This document shows, in pieces, positions 34,310 through 44,909 of a stretch of DNA of 64,000 bases. This DNA comes from Corynespora cassiicola (taxonomy: Eukaryota > Ascomycota > Dothideomycetes > Pleosporales > Corynesporascaceae). How positions within the stretch are numbered: the stretch's first letter is position 1; each line of letters starts with the position of its first letter. Made by a program: the position numbers and the translations under genes. The notes under the pieces were generated by a model. It saw only the letters and a list, made by a program, of their open reading frames with translations. It was not told the DNA's origin and searched no databases. The DNA lies in contig JAEUWY010000005.1 in the NCBI GenBank assembly GCA_022059125.1, forward strand, positions 1,674,001 through 1,738,000, given 5' to 3'.

Positions 34310-34788
34310 ATGGCCTCCGAGGACCTCCATACTTCGACATCTAATGCGTCCGACGACTCCCCCGCAGAGACCCTGACCCCGCTAGAGCAAGAAGTTTTGG
34401 ACGAATATGCACGATTGCTCGGGAACCTGAATAATGTAAATCTCTCCTTTTTCCCCATTCTACAAAACCATTGCATCTTACCACCCTCTCCATGAACTAT
34501 CATGTCTCCCCACCCGACTGGCCCCAAGCGTTAAAAGCCCAGCTCAGGCCAATGGCACTGACCAACCCTCCAATCCAGATGTCCAACCTCCTTTCCGAAC
34601 TCAGCGCCAACCCCTCGGCCGAGATCCTCGATGCGCTGCGCGGTCTCGAGCGCAAGACGAGCCTCGTCTTCACCCTGCTCAAGGCGAGCGTGTACAGCAT
34701 CGTGTTGAACCAGCAGATTCGGGAGGAGCCAGGAGAGGGTGAGCAAGGGGGCGCTGGGTTTGGGGAGTCGAGGGGGAGTATGGGATAA
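34310..34788 (+). CDS. DAD3: DASH complex subunit Dad3
   Basis: Exons 34310..34435 and 34543..34788 give 123 residues. Dad3 is a small helical subunit of the DASH/Dam1 ring that couples kinetochores to spindle microtubules. The signature TPLEQEVLDEYARLLGNLNN lies in exon 1 and LERKTSLVFTLLKASVYSIVLNQQI in exon 2. The 107-nt intron (GTAAAT donor, GCCCAG acceptor) joins them in phase 0. Compared with the usual ~90 residues, this protein has an acidic 20-residue leader and a Gly/Glu-rich tail of ~25 residues after NQQIR. The short, split coding region is easily missed by gene finders. Presence of Dad3 supports a fungal host. Confidence 0.88.
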
Positions 34789-35487
34789 GAGGGAGGGTGA
34801 GAGGGAGTTTGGTGCGGGGTGGTGCGGATAGGGGGGGGGGTGTGGAGGGAGTGGGCGGGAGTGGATTATGATACCCTAGATTTTTCTTCGAATGACGACG
34901 TGGGGAAATGGCTTGCAAGGAACAGGTCCAAAAATAAAGCTACAGGTGCGACTTTATAGCGCATAAATGAGAAATTACAATACATTGTGGAAGTCTGTTT
35001 ATCTCTCATTACCTAGGTAGTCGAGATGGATAAGTCTTGGGACCACGGCTGGACGTTGATCATTCCTCTCTCGAGTCAATCTCAACAGAAAACACAGTGA
35101 GAAACACTGCCTCCAGAGCCGGCACATGGAATGAAGGATGTTGCATGCTCCCCTTGGATATTGTGCTGCTATTCACCGTGCATTTGTCGCGTACGCCCGA
35201 AACAAGTTATCCATTTCAGCAAGTTAAACGCAGTCAACCCAATACCAGTCGTTGCTTCATTTCTATTTTTGGAACATGTTGAAAATAAATGTATGCACCA
35301 GAGTGAGACGGAAGAATATGATGATGATATACTACAAATCCCCAAGCAAGCAAATGCCCGCTTCTATGCTACATTGATCTTCTTGCCGCCCTCCCTCCCT
35401 GCCATTTCATGTTATTGTACAAGCATACGCTTTTGTGCAAAACAGCCCCGGAGCTTCTATCATACAATTGACTCCACGTCTCCGCGT
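34789..35487. other. Intergenic, converging 3' ends
   Basis: 699 bp between DAD3 (+) and uS5m (-). Starts with a G-rich tract (GGGGGGGGG near 34832-34841), has an AATAAA about 145 bp after the DAD3 stop, and one TACCTAGGTA palindrome at 35010. Confidence 0.6.
35010..35019. repeat. TACCTAGGTA palindrome, copy 2
   Basis: Second exact copy of the 10-bp palindrome, here in the 3' intergenic region between DAD3 and uS5m. Confidence 0.6.
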
Positions 35488-36845
35488 CTAATGTACACTG
35501 CCGCCGTAATACACCTTCCTGACATCGACCAGCTTCTTTCCCCTTGCCCTGGCAACCTCGTCAGGTAGCTTCTGGTTGCAAAGAGCCTCCCACGTAGCTT
35601 TGATAACGTTCATCTTGTTGCGGGAGCGCGGGGTCCTGGCGGAAAGGTCATGGAGGCCGGCCAGACGGGCCATCTCGAAGATCAAATGCTGGACACGGAG
35701 CCCGAAGCCTGTGACACGAATTAGCCAAATTCCTTTTTCTCAAATTATACTTGGACTCCAATGTAGGGAAACGTACCAGGTGGTCTCGAGTATAGGTTCA
35801 CTTTTGTGGCGCCAACCTTGGACTCTAGCGTGCCGTACGTGGTGCGGTTTTCGTAACGCAGAACGGGCTTCATGTTCCTGATAGCGGACATGACAGACTG
35901 GCTCCTAGCTTCAGAAGGTTCCACACTCTTGCCTTCTCCCACGCCAAGCAGGCCATTGCCGTTGCCAGCGATGGTAAGTTGGTACATAGATCGGATCTTG
36001 CCCATGCGCGTTTGGTTGGTGACAAACCTGACCAAAAGCGTTTTTATGCGGATAGTCTTGAGTTGCCTTTTATCCCAGCCGAGATATTGTAGCAAGCGCT
36101 TCTGGCGTAGATCCTCTTCCTCCGCATCGGCGAGGCGACGGGTCTGGCGGGCCATGCGGTTCTCGAGGCGAGGAAGGTCTGGCTGGATGACCGAGTGGCG
36201 GGGGTCCGCGAGCGATTCTATAGCCTTGGGATTCTTCGATGTATACATCGCGCGGGGATCCAGGGCGGCCTGGGCAAGGGCGACTTCCATGGCTTGGTCG
36301 AGCCGTGCCTGGTCTTCAGGTTCGAGCTCGCCCTCGGGTATGCCGTTAGGGTACATTTTCGCCAGATTTTCGTTTGCTATCCGCGCAATGGAGGCGTCCC
36401 TTTCGACCTCATTGGCGAGCCTGAACGACTTGCTGCCCTTGATGTCCGTGTGCGATAGCTTGATCGCGTGGTCGGTCACGGGGTCCACCTCATTGAGGTC
36501 ATCTTTGTAGGACAGCTTCCATGGATCCGTCCTCTTCTTGCCCTGCGTAACAAGGTCTCGGGTGTCGATGACCGTCTCAGCGGCCTTGATCGCGGCGATC
36601 TGCGCTGGCGTGTACTTCTTCTCGAGAAGCTTGGCCTCGGAGGTATCGTAGGTGGGATACTGGTCCTTGGCTGCCTGATTCAGCAGCTTGAGGTCCTCGG
36701 CCTTGATCGATGGGTAATGCGGGCGGCGTTTGCGGGCCTGTCGGGCTATCGACGTGTGGAAAGAGCGGGCGGGAGCGGTAGACGACTTAGGCGCTGAGAG
36801 GGAGGGGAGGGAGAAGACACATCGTGCAGGCCGGCAGACGCTCAT
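35488..36845 (-). CDS. MRPS5: Mitochondrial small-subunit ribosomal protein uS5m
   Basis: Exons 35777..36845 and 35488..35708 (68-nt intron) give 429 residues. The N-terminus ([30 protein letters not shown]) is a mitochondrial presequence-like Arg/Ser-rich stretch. A mitochondria-specific N-terminal extension of ~250 residues follows. The S5 double-stranded RNA-binding fold is seen in [20 protein letters not shown] and [14 protein letters not shown], and the S5 C-terminal domain in [37 protein letters not shown] and [16 protein letters not shown]. Splicing is needed to join SRPPG to FGLRVQH. It is head-to-head with TRM2, with 226 bp between start codons. Assignment to uS5m is firm. Confidence 0.93.
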
Positions 36846-37071
36846 TTTGCGTCTTTGCCGCGGGATCGGGGCCCAATTGACTACGTAGCGGGGGGGAGGC
36901 CGTGGGCGTTGTTCGCGCGTCGTGCTTTCTGCTCCATCATCAGACGGAGGCTAGCATGAAGTGAAAAAAGTGGATGACTAAGCAGGGGTCTTCCCCCACG
37001 CTAGCGAATCACAGCTGCAGCCATCCCGCTGACCAGAACATTTTTGGACGGGGAAGTTTTCTCTCCTACTG

Positions 37072-38853
37072 ATGTTAGTACGCAACTTCAACCGACCGCT
37101 GCGGACACTGTTGACCGGTGCCCAAAGCTTTAGATTATCGAGATCCAGAATGGTTTCTTCAGCAGCAAATGTGGCGTCTGCCGAGAGCAACGGAAAGGGA
37201 GGCAAGAGACATGCAGAGACGCCTTTACGAAGTGAAGAAGGGTCTCGGGGAAGCTACCGGTTCAAAAATAAGAGGATGAGGAACGGTCACGCCGACACAA
37301 GCAAAATTTTAAAGACCAACGGATCCAGCGAGGAGGTTCTTCTAGAGGATGTAAATGCTCTGCTTAAGAACTTGAAATTGGAAAGAGACGGAGAGGCAAC
37401 TGCGGCGCTTCCTGAAAAGCTATCTGAAATTGAAGTCACGATTAAAGGGCTTTCCTCCACTGGAGACGGCCTTGGCTTTCAAGATGGCTCAGACTCAGAC
37501 CAAGTCTATGTCATTCCATTCACGGCTCCTGGAGATACCGTCACGGCCAAAGTATTCAAGCACTTTGAGAAGGAGAAGTACAGCATGGCCGATTTCGTCA
37601 AAGTCGTCAGGCCCTCGCCACACCGGGACGAATCCCTCGTAAAGTGTCCTTACTTTTCCAAATGCTCAGGATGTCAATTTCAGATGCTGCCGTACGACTA
37701 TCAGCTTGCGCATAAGAAGTCCATCGTCGAGAGGGCGTACAAGAACTTCTCCAACCTACCCCCCGAGCTCATCCCTGCCATTGGCGATACCATCGGTTCA
37801 CCTCTACAGTACGGATACAGAACTAAGCTAACGCCGCATTTTGATGGACCGCCCGACTCGCGCCGTAGTGATGGTCGCAACGGCATCAAGCGCAGCTTCA
37901 AGGAGGTGCCAGCTATCGGCTTCATGAAGAAAGGCACGCGCTTCACCATGGATATTGAAGACTGCCCCATCGGCACCGAAGCTGTCCGCAACGGCAACAA
38001 GCGTGAACGTAAGCGCGTCGTCGACGAGCTCCCCAAATACCACAAGGGCGCCACCATCCTCCTGCGCGAAAACACGACGCGCATCGCAAAGTCGTCCTAC
38101 GACGCCTCAAAAGCGCCAGAGGACCCAGACGCCGTCGTCGAGGACCGCGGCGAGCACGTCCACATCAAGACGTGCGTGACTAACGCAAACGCGAAGACGA
38201 CCGAGTACATCGACGACTTCCAGTTCGTCAACCCCGCCGGCTCCTTCTTCCAGAACAACAACTCCATCCTTCCCCCCTTCACCCAGTACATCCGCGACCA
38301 CATCCTCCCTTCCAACCCAGACCACAAGGTCCGCCACCTCATAGATGCCTACTCGGGCTCAGGCCTCTTCACAATCACCCTCTCCTCGCTCTTCAAGTCG
38401 TCCCTCGGCATCGACATTTCCTCCTCGTCCATCACCTCCGCCACCCACAACGCCCAAATCAACAACCTGGCCCCCGAGGCCGCAAAGTTCATGGCCGCGG
38501 ACGCCTCGGCCCTCTTCGCCGCCATCGACACCCCCGCCGACGAGACCGTCGTCATGATCGACCCCCCGCGCAAGGGCTGCGACGAGAGCTTCCTGCGCCA
38601 GCTCGTCAGGTACGGCCCCCAGCGCGTCGTCTACGTGAGCTGCAACGTGCACACGCAGGCGCGCGATATCGGCGTCTTGGTCGGCGGTATGCCGGGCGTT
38701 GATGGTGGGTGTGGCGTCGGGGACGGGTGCTATGAGATTGAGAGTATCCGCGGCTTCGACTTTTTCCCGCAGACGGGACACGTTGAGGGTGTGGCGGTGT
38801 TGAGGCGGAAGGAGAAGAAGGCTGCGGCGATTGAAATTGAAAAGGAGTCATGA
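37072..38853 (+). CDS. TRM2: tRNA (uracil-5-)-methyltransferase Trm2
   Basis: Single exon, 593 codons. Trm2/RumA-family enzymes use S-adenosylmethionine to make 5-methyluridine, position 54 in tRNA. A TRAM-like beta-barrel lies near IEVTIKGLSSTGDGLGF. Cys192, Cys198 and Cys201 (C-x5-C-x2-C) and Cys298 (EDCPIG) match the four ligands of the RumA-type iron-sulfur cluster. The methyltransferase domain has the SAM loop DAYSGSGLF, GIDISSSSI, DPPRKGCDE and the catalytic Cys524 in YVSCNVHT. The first 26 residues (MLVRNFNRPLRTLLTGAQSF, then RLSRSR) are basic, hydroxylated and non-acidic like a mitochondrial presequence, and Met27 offers a second start. Dual localisation from two starts is plausible but inferred. 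Confidence 0.94.
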   Translation: MLVRNFNRPLRTLLTGAQSFRLSRSRMVSSAANVASAESNGKGGKRHAETPLRSEEGSRGSYRFKNKRMRNGHADTSKILKTNGSSEEVLLEDVNALLKNLKLERDGEATAALPEKLSEIEVTIKGLSSTGDGLGFQDGSDSDQVYVIPFTAPGDTVTAKVFKHFEKEKYSMADFVKVVRPSPHRDESLVKCPYFSKCSGCQFQMLPYDYQLAHKKSIVERAYKNFSNLPPELIPAIGDTIGSPLQYGYRTKLTPHFDGPPDSRRSDGRNGIKRSFKEVPAIGFMKKGTRFTMDIEDCPIGTEAVRNGNKRERKRVVDELPKYHKGATILLRENTTRIAKSSYDASKAPEDPDAVVEDRGEHVHIKTCVTNANAKTTEYIDDFQFVNPAGSFFQNNNSILPPFTQYIRDHILPSNPDHKVRHLIDAYSGSGLFTITLSSLFKSSLGIDISSSSITSATHNAQINNLAPEAAKFMAADASALFAAIDTPADETVVMIDPPRKGCDESFLRQLVRYGPQRVVYVSCNVHTQARDIGVLVGGMPGVDGGCGVGDGCYEIESIRGFDFFPQTGHVEGVAVLRRKEKKAAAIEIEKES

Positions 38854-39775
38854 AGGTGGATACATGTCCCTGTGCTGTTTGGAAGGGAGCATTTTGACGA
38901 GGTTTCTAGAGTGTATTTATACGGTCATATATCTGCAGTCATGCGCATGTGCATGCATTTTTTTAGGATTTGCAATAGACAAAAAGCTGTCATTCATCGC
39001 AATGTGTCACTTTTCTATGAACGTATAATGTCAATCTTCAAAATAACCATCATATTACAATTTATACCATACGTCCTCCCACACACACATCCATCGTGTG
39101 ACACCCCACCAGCTCCAAAAAGTAAAGAAAGTGAACAAGTAGAAAAAGCAAGGGAAAATCGCCCTCTCCAGCCACCGGGTCCGGGTCCAGGTCCCCCGTC
39201 CGCACTGATTGTCGACAATTTGGTTTTGAAATATGTTTTTGTGTGCGTGCGAGACCCTTCCCGAATCCCTTACAATCTGATACAACGCTAGAGTAGCAAA
39301 GGAAAAAAACAAACTCTTCTCTCGGTCTTTGGGGGGGTATATCCATACAATCCAGCCAGTCCTGATTCCAAAAAAGAGCAGGGGCATAGCCCATCGATGT
39401 CCTCATGTGCTTTCAATCAATAAAACCAATAAGAAAGAGGGGCAGGTGATGTATATGTGTTGCGTTAAAAGAACGGCATTAGGTATGTAAGAGTGTAATT
39501 CCCAACTTGATTCGATCCGTACTAAAGAGGATGCGAATGAAAAAGCAAGCAATAAACTAGATAAACTATGAACAACGGTATAGAGAGAGGACGCCTGGAT
39601 TGTGACACCCAAGCACGCACTAATAGCTGGCCAAGAACAAAATAGTTGCAAAAAAAGCAGATACAGTGTAGAGTAGAGAAAAGGGGGTGGTTTGTCAACA
39701 AAGGAAATGTGGTTGATTTGGTCATTCTGATCGAATGTAAATGGCTTCTTTGCATGCGTAGTGAATCTTTGTCAT
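38854..39775. other. Intergenic, converging 3' ends
   Basis: 922 bp of AT-richer sequence between TRM2 (+) and the giant gene (-), expected to hold both 3' UTRs. No domain-bearing ORF. Confidence 0.6.
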
Positions 39776-42700
39776 CTACTCATCATGCAGTTGCCGTCCG
39801 AAGTTGATCCCGATGGGCGTTACATCACCGTCAACGGTGCTCTCATCATCGTAGAAGCCGCTCTCGCTGAATCGTTCAACCTCAGCATCATTATCGTACG
39901 ATGCCTTGCGGAGGAGCGGCGGCGTGCTGGGCACGGGCTGCTTTCCGAGGCTGGGGAAACCAGCGGAGCCGCGCGAGCTGGTGGAGTTGGAACGCAGATT
40001 GTGCGGGCGCGTGGCCGATGAGAGGTCGGGGGTACGGCGGAGGTTGGATGTCGGGGGCGTCATAAGGCCAGAAAGGAAGGACTGGGAGGATGCAGGGGCG
40101 GCACGGGAGGGCGTTTGGTTGCGCGAAGGGCCACCCGAGAGGGATTGAGCGGCCTCTCCGCGACCCTTGCGCCAGTTGCCAAAGGCAGCAGCGAGTTGAA
40201 CGGCTTTGGGAGAGGCGAAGTTGGAGAGGGTGGCGAGCGTGGGGAAGGACTGACTACCAGTCATCAGACGCTCCTTCTCGGACTGCTCCATTTGCAAGTT
40301 GGTGCGGATGCGGATGGCTGCATCACGGACGTTGTCACGGTCGAACTGGGGCTGGGCAAGGGCATTGATGAGGTCGTTCAAGTCATCAATGCGGACGCCG
40401 AGGAGCTCACGCAGCCACCCAATTTCGGTGTCGCGCTCCTTGAGCTTGTTGGGTGCGTCCGTGTCCACCTCTGCAAGTTCCTGCTCGAGAGTCTCGATGC
40501 GAGACTCGCGCGCCTGAAGCTGGTCTTGCAGGACAGCGATCGACTCACGGAGGGCCTGAGGCGAGATCTTCTCCGGGCTGCCATGGGCAGCTGGAGCTGA
40601 CGTCTTGACATTTTGGGCGGCAGCAGCGGCAGCGCTGGCTGCCTCCTTCGCAACCATAAGTTTCTCTTCGAGCAGGGCGACTCTGTCATGGAGGTGCTCT
40701 AGCTTGGAATCACCCAGGGAAAGCTGATCCTTGTGGAAGGCCTCTGCACGCTCCTTGTCCTCGCGAGCAATCTCTAGCTGACGAGCATGCTCCTTGGATA
40801 CTTGCTCGAGACGGCGTTCGAAGCCTTGCTGTGCCTCCAAAACTGCGGCGTTCTTGCTCTCAAGAGCCTCCTCAACGGCTTGCTTCTTGGCATCGGCAGC
40901 AGCCTCGAGGTCGAGCTCGTGCTTCTCCTTGAGAGTATCAGAATCCAAGCGGACGTTGTCCAACTCAGCGCGAACCCTGGCAATTTCGCTCTCCAGATCG
41001 GCACGGACGATGTTGACTTGGTTGTTAGCAGCATCAATATCGGCCTCCATAAGGACACGGGTACGCCTGATTTCGACGTGGGCGGCCTCTCGTGCCTCAC
41101 GGAACTCGCGCTCATAACGCTCAGCAGCGCGCTGGTGATCATGGGCCTCCTTCTTGATGCGATCAATCGTCTCTTCGAGCCTAGCGTTGTGTTTCTGCGT
41201 CTGCTCCAGAGTAACCCTGAGCTTCATTCCCTCGCGTTCTTGATGCTCGAGCCTCTCAAGCTCACGCTCAAGACGTTCGCGGGTACGTCCTTCGGCTTCG
41301 ATGCGGGCGCTGAGGACCTCGTACTTCTTCATGTGAACTTCGTCGCTCTTCTGCCACTGAGCACGCTCGGCAGCAGCTTGTCCAGAAGCGACAATCATGT
41401 CCTGCTGAAGCTTGTCGAACTTGGCACGCATAGCCTCACGGACACGGGTAGCCTCCTCGGCTTGCAGACGAGACTGCTCAATGGCCTTGCGCATCCTGTC
41501 TGTCTCCTCGTGGGCCTGCTGGATGTCGTTCCTCCACTTGTTGGCGGAGTGACGGTGCTCTTCAAGAGTGTACTGGAGAGCTTCGTTCTCAGCGACAACG
41601 CCGTCATACTTCTTCTTGAAATCCTGTTCGGACGTCTCAAGCGCCACGTTCTTGAGCCTGAGTTCTTCGTTCTCGGCTTGTAGCTTGGCGAGCTTGCTGC
41701 GAACCTCGGTATCGTCGGCCTGGAAGGCTTCAAGGCTGCGGTGAGTGCTCTCACACTCATCCTTAAGGGCGCGAATTTTGTTCTCGTCATCGCTGGCAGC
41801 CTCGCGCAGAAGGGTGAGCTCTTCCTCAGTAACCTTGAGCAGGCGAGCAGTATCAACCTCGCGAGCCTCAACCGCTCTACGCGATTCCGATTCTGCGTCA
41901 AAGCGAAGAGTAGCCTCCTTGAGCATAGCCTCGAGGTCAGCAATGCGGTCCTCGCGTTCTTGGATTGCCTTGGACTCCTCGCGCTTGGAAATTTCCATGT
42001 TCTGCCTCTTGAATGCATCGTCGATGAGTTCGCGGACATCCTCTGCTTGGAGATGGTGGCTGGTGGTTTGGGCAATGGAGGCCTTCAGGCTACCAACAAT
42101 CTGGTAGATCTCAGAGAAGTCAATCTGGGGCTGAGGGATATCGACAGGAGCTCCCAAAGTAGGCGTTGGCTTGTGAGACGCCAGGGCTTCAGCTACAATG
42201 GAGCGGATCATGTCAGGCTGTACAGGGTCCGTGGGTGGTTCGATGTTGATCGCCGGGGGTCTGCTGGCAACGATTGCCTCAGAGACAATGGAACGGATTG
42301 TCTCAGGCTTAAGAGTTTCTGCAGCCGGTGCCTGCTGTTGTTGCGCGGCAATCGCCTCCGTGACGATAGCACGAAGATCCTCGGGCCAAATCTGCTCAGG
42401 GGCAGGAGCGGGAGCAGGCTGGGGAGCATGCGTGGCAAATGCCTCCATGATAATAGAGCGAATGTCATCAGGCTTCACAGGCTCAACAGCAGGTGTCGTA
42501 GGCTGAGGTACGTGTGAGGCAAGTGCATCGGTCACAATGGCGCGAATATCTTCGGGCTTGATGGGCTCAGCAACAGGCTCTGGCGCCGGGTGCTGATGGG
42601 AGACGATGGCCTCCTCCACGATGGCACGGATCTGTTCTGGCTCAACGGCCGGCGCCTGCAGCTGATGCGTGGCAAGGGCCTCGACAACAATGTCGCGGAT

Positions 42701-44874
42701 CCTCTCAGGCAAGACAGGCTCCGGAACAGGAACGGGGAGAGAAGTAACTTGGGGCTGATTGGTTTCCAGGACTTCGCGCATAATAGAACGAATCTTCTCA
42801 AGTGCCCGATCCTTGCGTGGGGACCGATTGCGGAAGTGCGAGTCGTTACCAATGTCCTCGTCCTCGTCATCCGCATCACTTTCTATACGTTCAGTCGTAG
42901 ACATGCTGCGGCGTCCGCGAGCACGTCGGTCGGCCATCGTAGCTATGGCTTCATGGATGCCCTCCAGGTTCCTTTCAAGCGGGGTGAGGCGGTTTTGCAG
43001 GAGGCGGCTGATGAGATTATCCACATGGCTATCGAAGAACTTGCTGCGCATCTGGATCTTCTCTTCGCCGTCAGAAAGCAGACCATCATCCCAGTCGCTC
43101 ATGGGCGCCTCGGAGGCATTGTTCAAGCGGTGGACAGGGGACTCGTATGCAAGGCCGGCACGTTCGTCGTCAAATGGATCTTGGTTAACAGACGGCGTGC
43201 CGCTAATGTTCCTGGGCACATAGAGCCTGCGCGGGCTTGGGCTTGGTGCATCGCTGCGCATCTGACCTTGAGGAGCCAAGTTAATGTGACTGAATGCATG
43301 GGGAGTCCTCCTAGGAGAGGAGTGCTCCCAAGACTCATCACGCTCAACGCCAAAGTCGGAGCCCTCCTCGTTCATGTGCTTCATAACAGCGTCAATATCA
43401 TTGAACGAAGCGTGACCCAGATGATCGAAATCGAGGCTCTCGCTATCAGGATAACGACCACGTCTGCCCGTTTCCAGGGCAGTCTTGAACGAGCCGTCGT
43501 CGCTTGGCCGGAACGTAGTGGCTGGGCTTCGGCTGGGTTGGCGGGGAGGAGGCGTGTTGCTGAATTCCTCGCTCTGCGCAATGGACGGTTTCGTGACATG
43601 TATACCAAAGTCGTATCCGGCAGTACCGAATGCCGGGCGGAACTCGAATGGTTTGGCAGTCGCCGAAAGGGAGCTATGGTGTCCATGGCTCCTCCTGGAT
43701 CGCCTGTGAGCCTCTTCGACAGTAGGCGTCTCGGCATCGCTTCCCCGAGGGGTTCTATCGTCAATGGGAGTCTTTGCCTCCTCCTCTTCCGCCTGGGAAG
43801 TTGGAATTTCAGTGGCAGGAGCAGGGTACTGGAGGGAAAGAGGCTCGGGGCTCTTGGATTTGGAAGTGGCCCGCTCGGCATTGGGCGAAAGGTTCTCCTT
43901 GTCCTCCGGGACAACGTTGCGCTCGACTTGAGGGTCTTGCTTGCTTGCCTGGGGTTGCTTGGATTCGGCGAGAGGTTGGGATGGGAGGATAGGCTGGAGT
44001 GCAAACTTGGGCACATCGTCGCCATCGGAACGCTCGCGTCGAGCACGCTTCTGGTGACCCTCAGCCTGGGTGATACGACCATCCACATCCTCGGTGTTCT
44101 CGTCTTGTTCTTCTGCGGCCTTCTCCGGTGTGCGTGCGGGATCAGGGCGCACAATGGGAATGGCCTTGGATCGCTTGGCGGGCTTGACGATATCGCTCTC
44201 CGCAATGTTGACGTCGCCGAAGATCTTGGAGTTGAAGGTGGTAGGAGCTGGCGTCTTATTGCTAGGTGTGAATGCCGCACCACCTGGGTTGAAGGCCGGA
44301 GCATCTGCAGTAAAGGCGGTGAACTTGAATCCACTTCCAAATGAAGACGTAGAACCGTTCACGCTGCCAGAAGGCTTGAATTCGGGAGCCGAGGCTGGTA
44401 CAGCTGACTGGAACACTGGGGTTTCCACCGTTGGCTTGAACTCGGACACGCCAGGCTTGAAGGAAGGAACATTTGGCGTGAAAGCCGGGGCGGCAGTGCT
44501 GTAGCTGGGTACGCCATCGATGTTCGGGTGGCTTCTTGGGATCTCCGCAGGGGACTTGACAGCCGGCGCGAACGAGAACCCAGACGAGAAGGATGCCGTG
44601 CTAGGGCTGAAGGTAGCCGCAGGATTAAACTTGAACTCCTTTGCCTCGACATTAAGCTTGGAGATGGACGACTTGGACGTGTGCTTGCTGTGCATTGCAG
44701 AGCCGGACTTGTTGAATCCAAACTTGGCGTCTCTCCAGGAGTTGCTGACCTGTGATGCGGCCTTGGAATGCTGCGCCGAGGGCTCCCGAATTTCGCCCTC
44801 TTCCAGACTCGGGTTCGTGACGTCAGAGATATTCGTTCGAGCCCCATCGCTTTCACCGCGGGGGTTCTCCTGCG

Positions 44875-44909
<35 letters not shown>

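Noticed and set aside
40787..41683. 298-codon plus-strand ORF within the giant gene, Leu-rich and membrane-like
   Set aside because: Antisense of coiled-coil codons (CTC/CTT from GAG/AAG) always looks Leu-rich; not a real membrane protein.
42590..44344. 584-codon plus-strand ORF opposite the giant gene
   Set aside because: Exact antisense of a repeat-rich coding region with GC-biased codons; no domain, and the minus-strand frame is open for 2473 codons.
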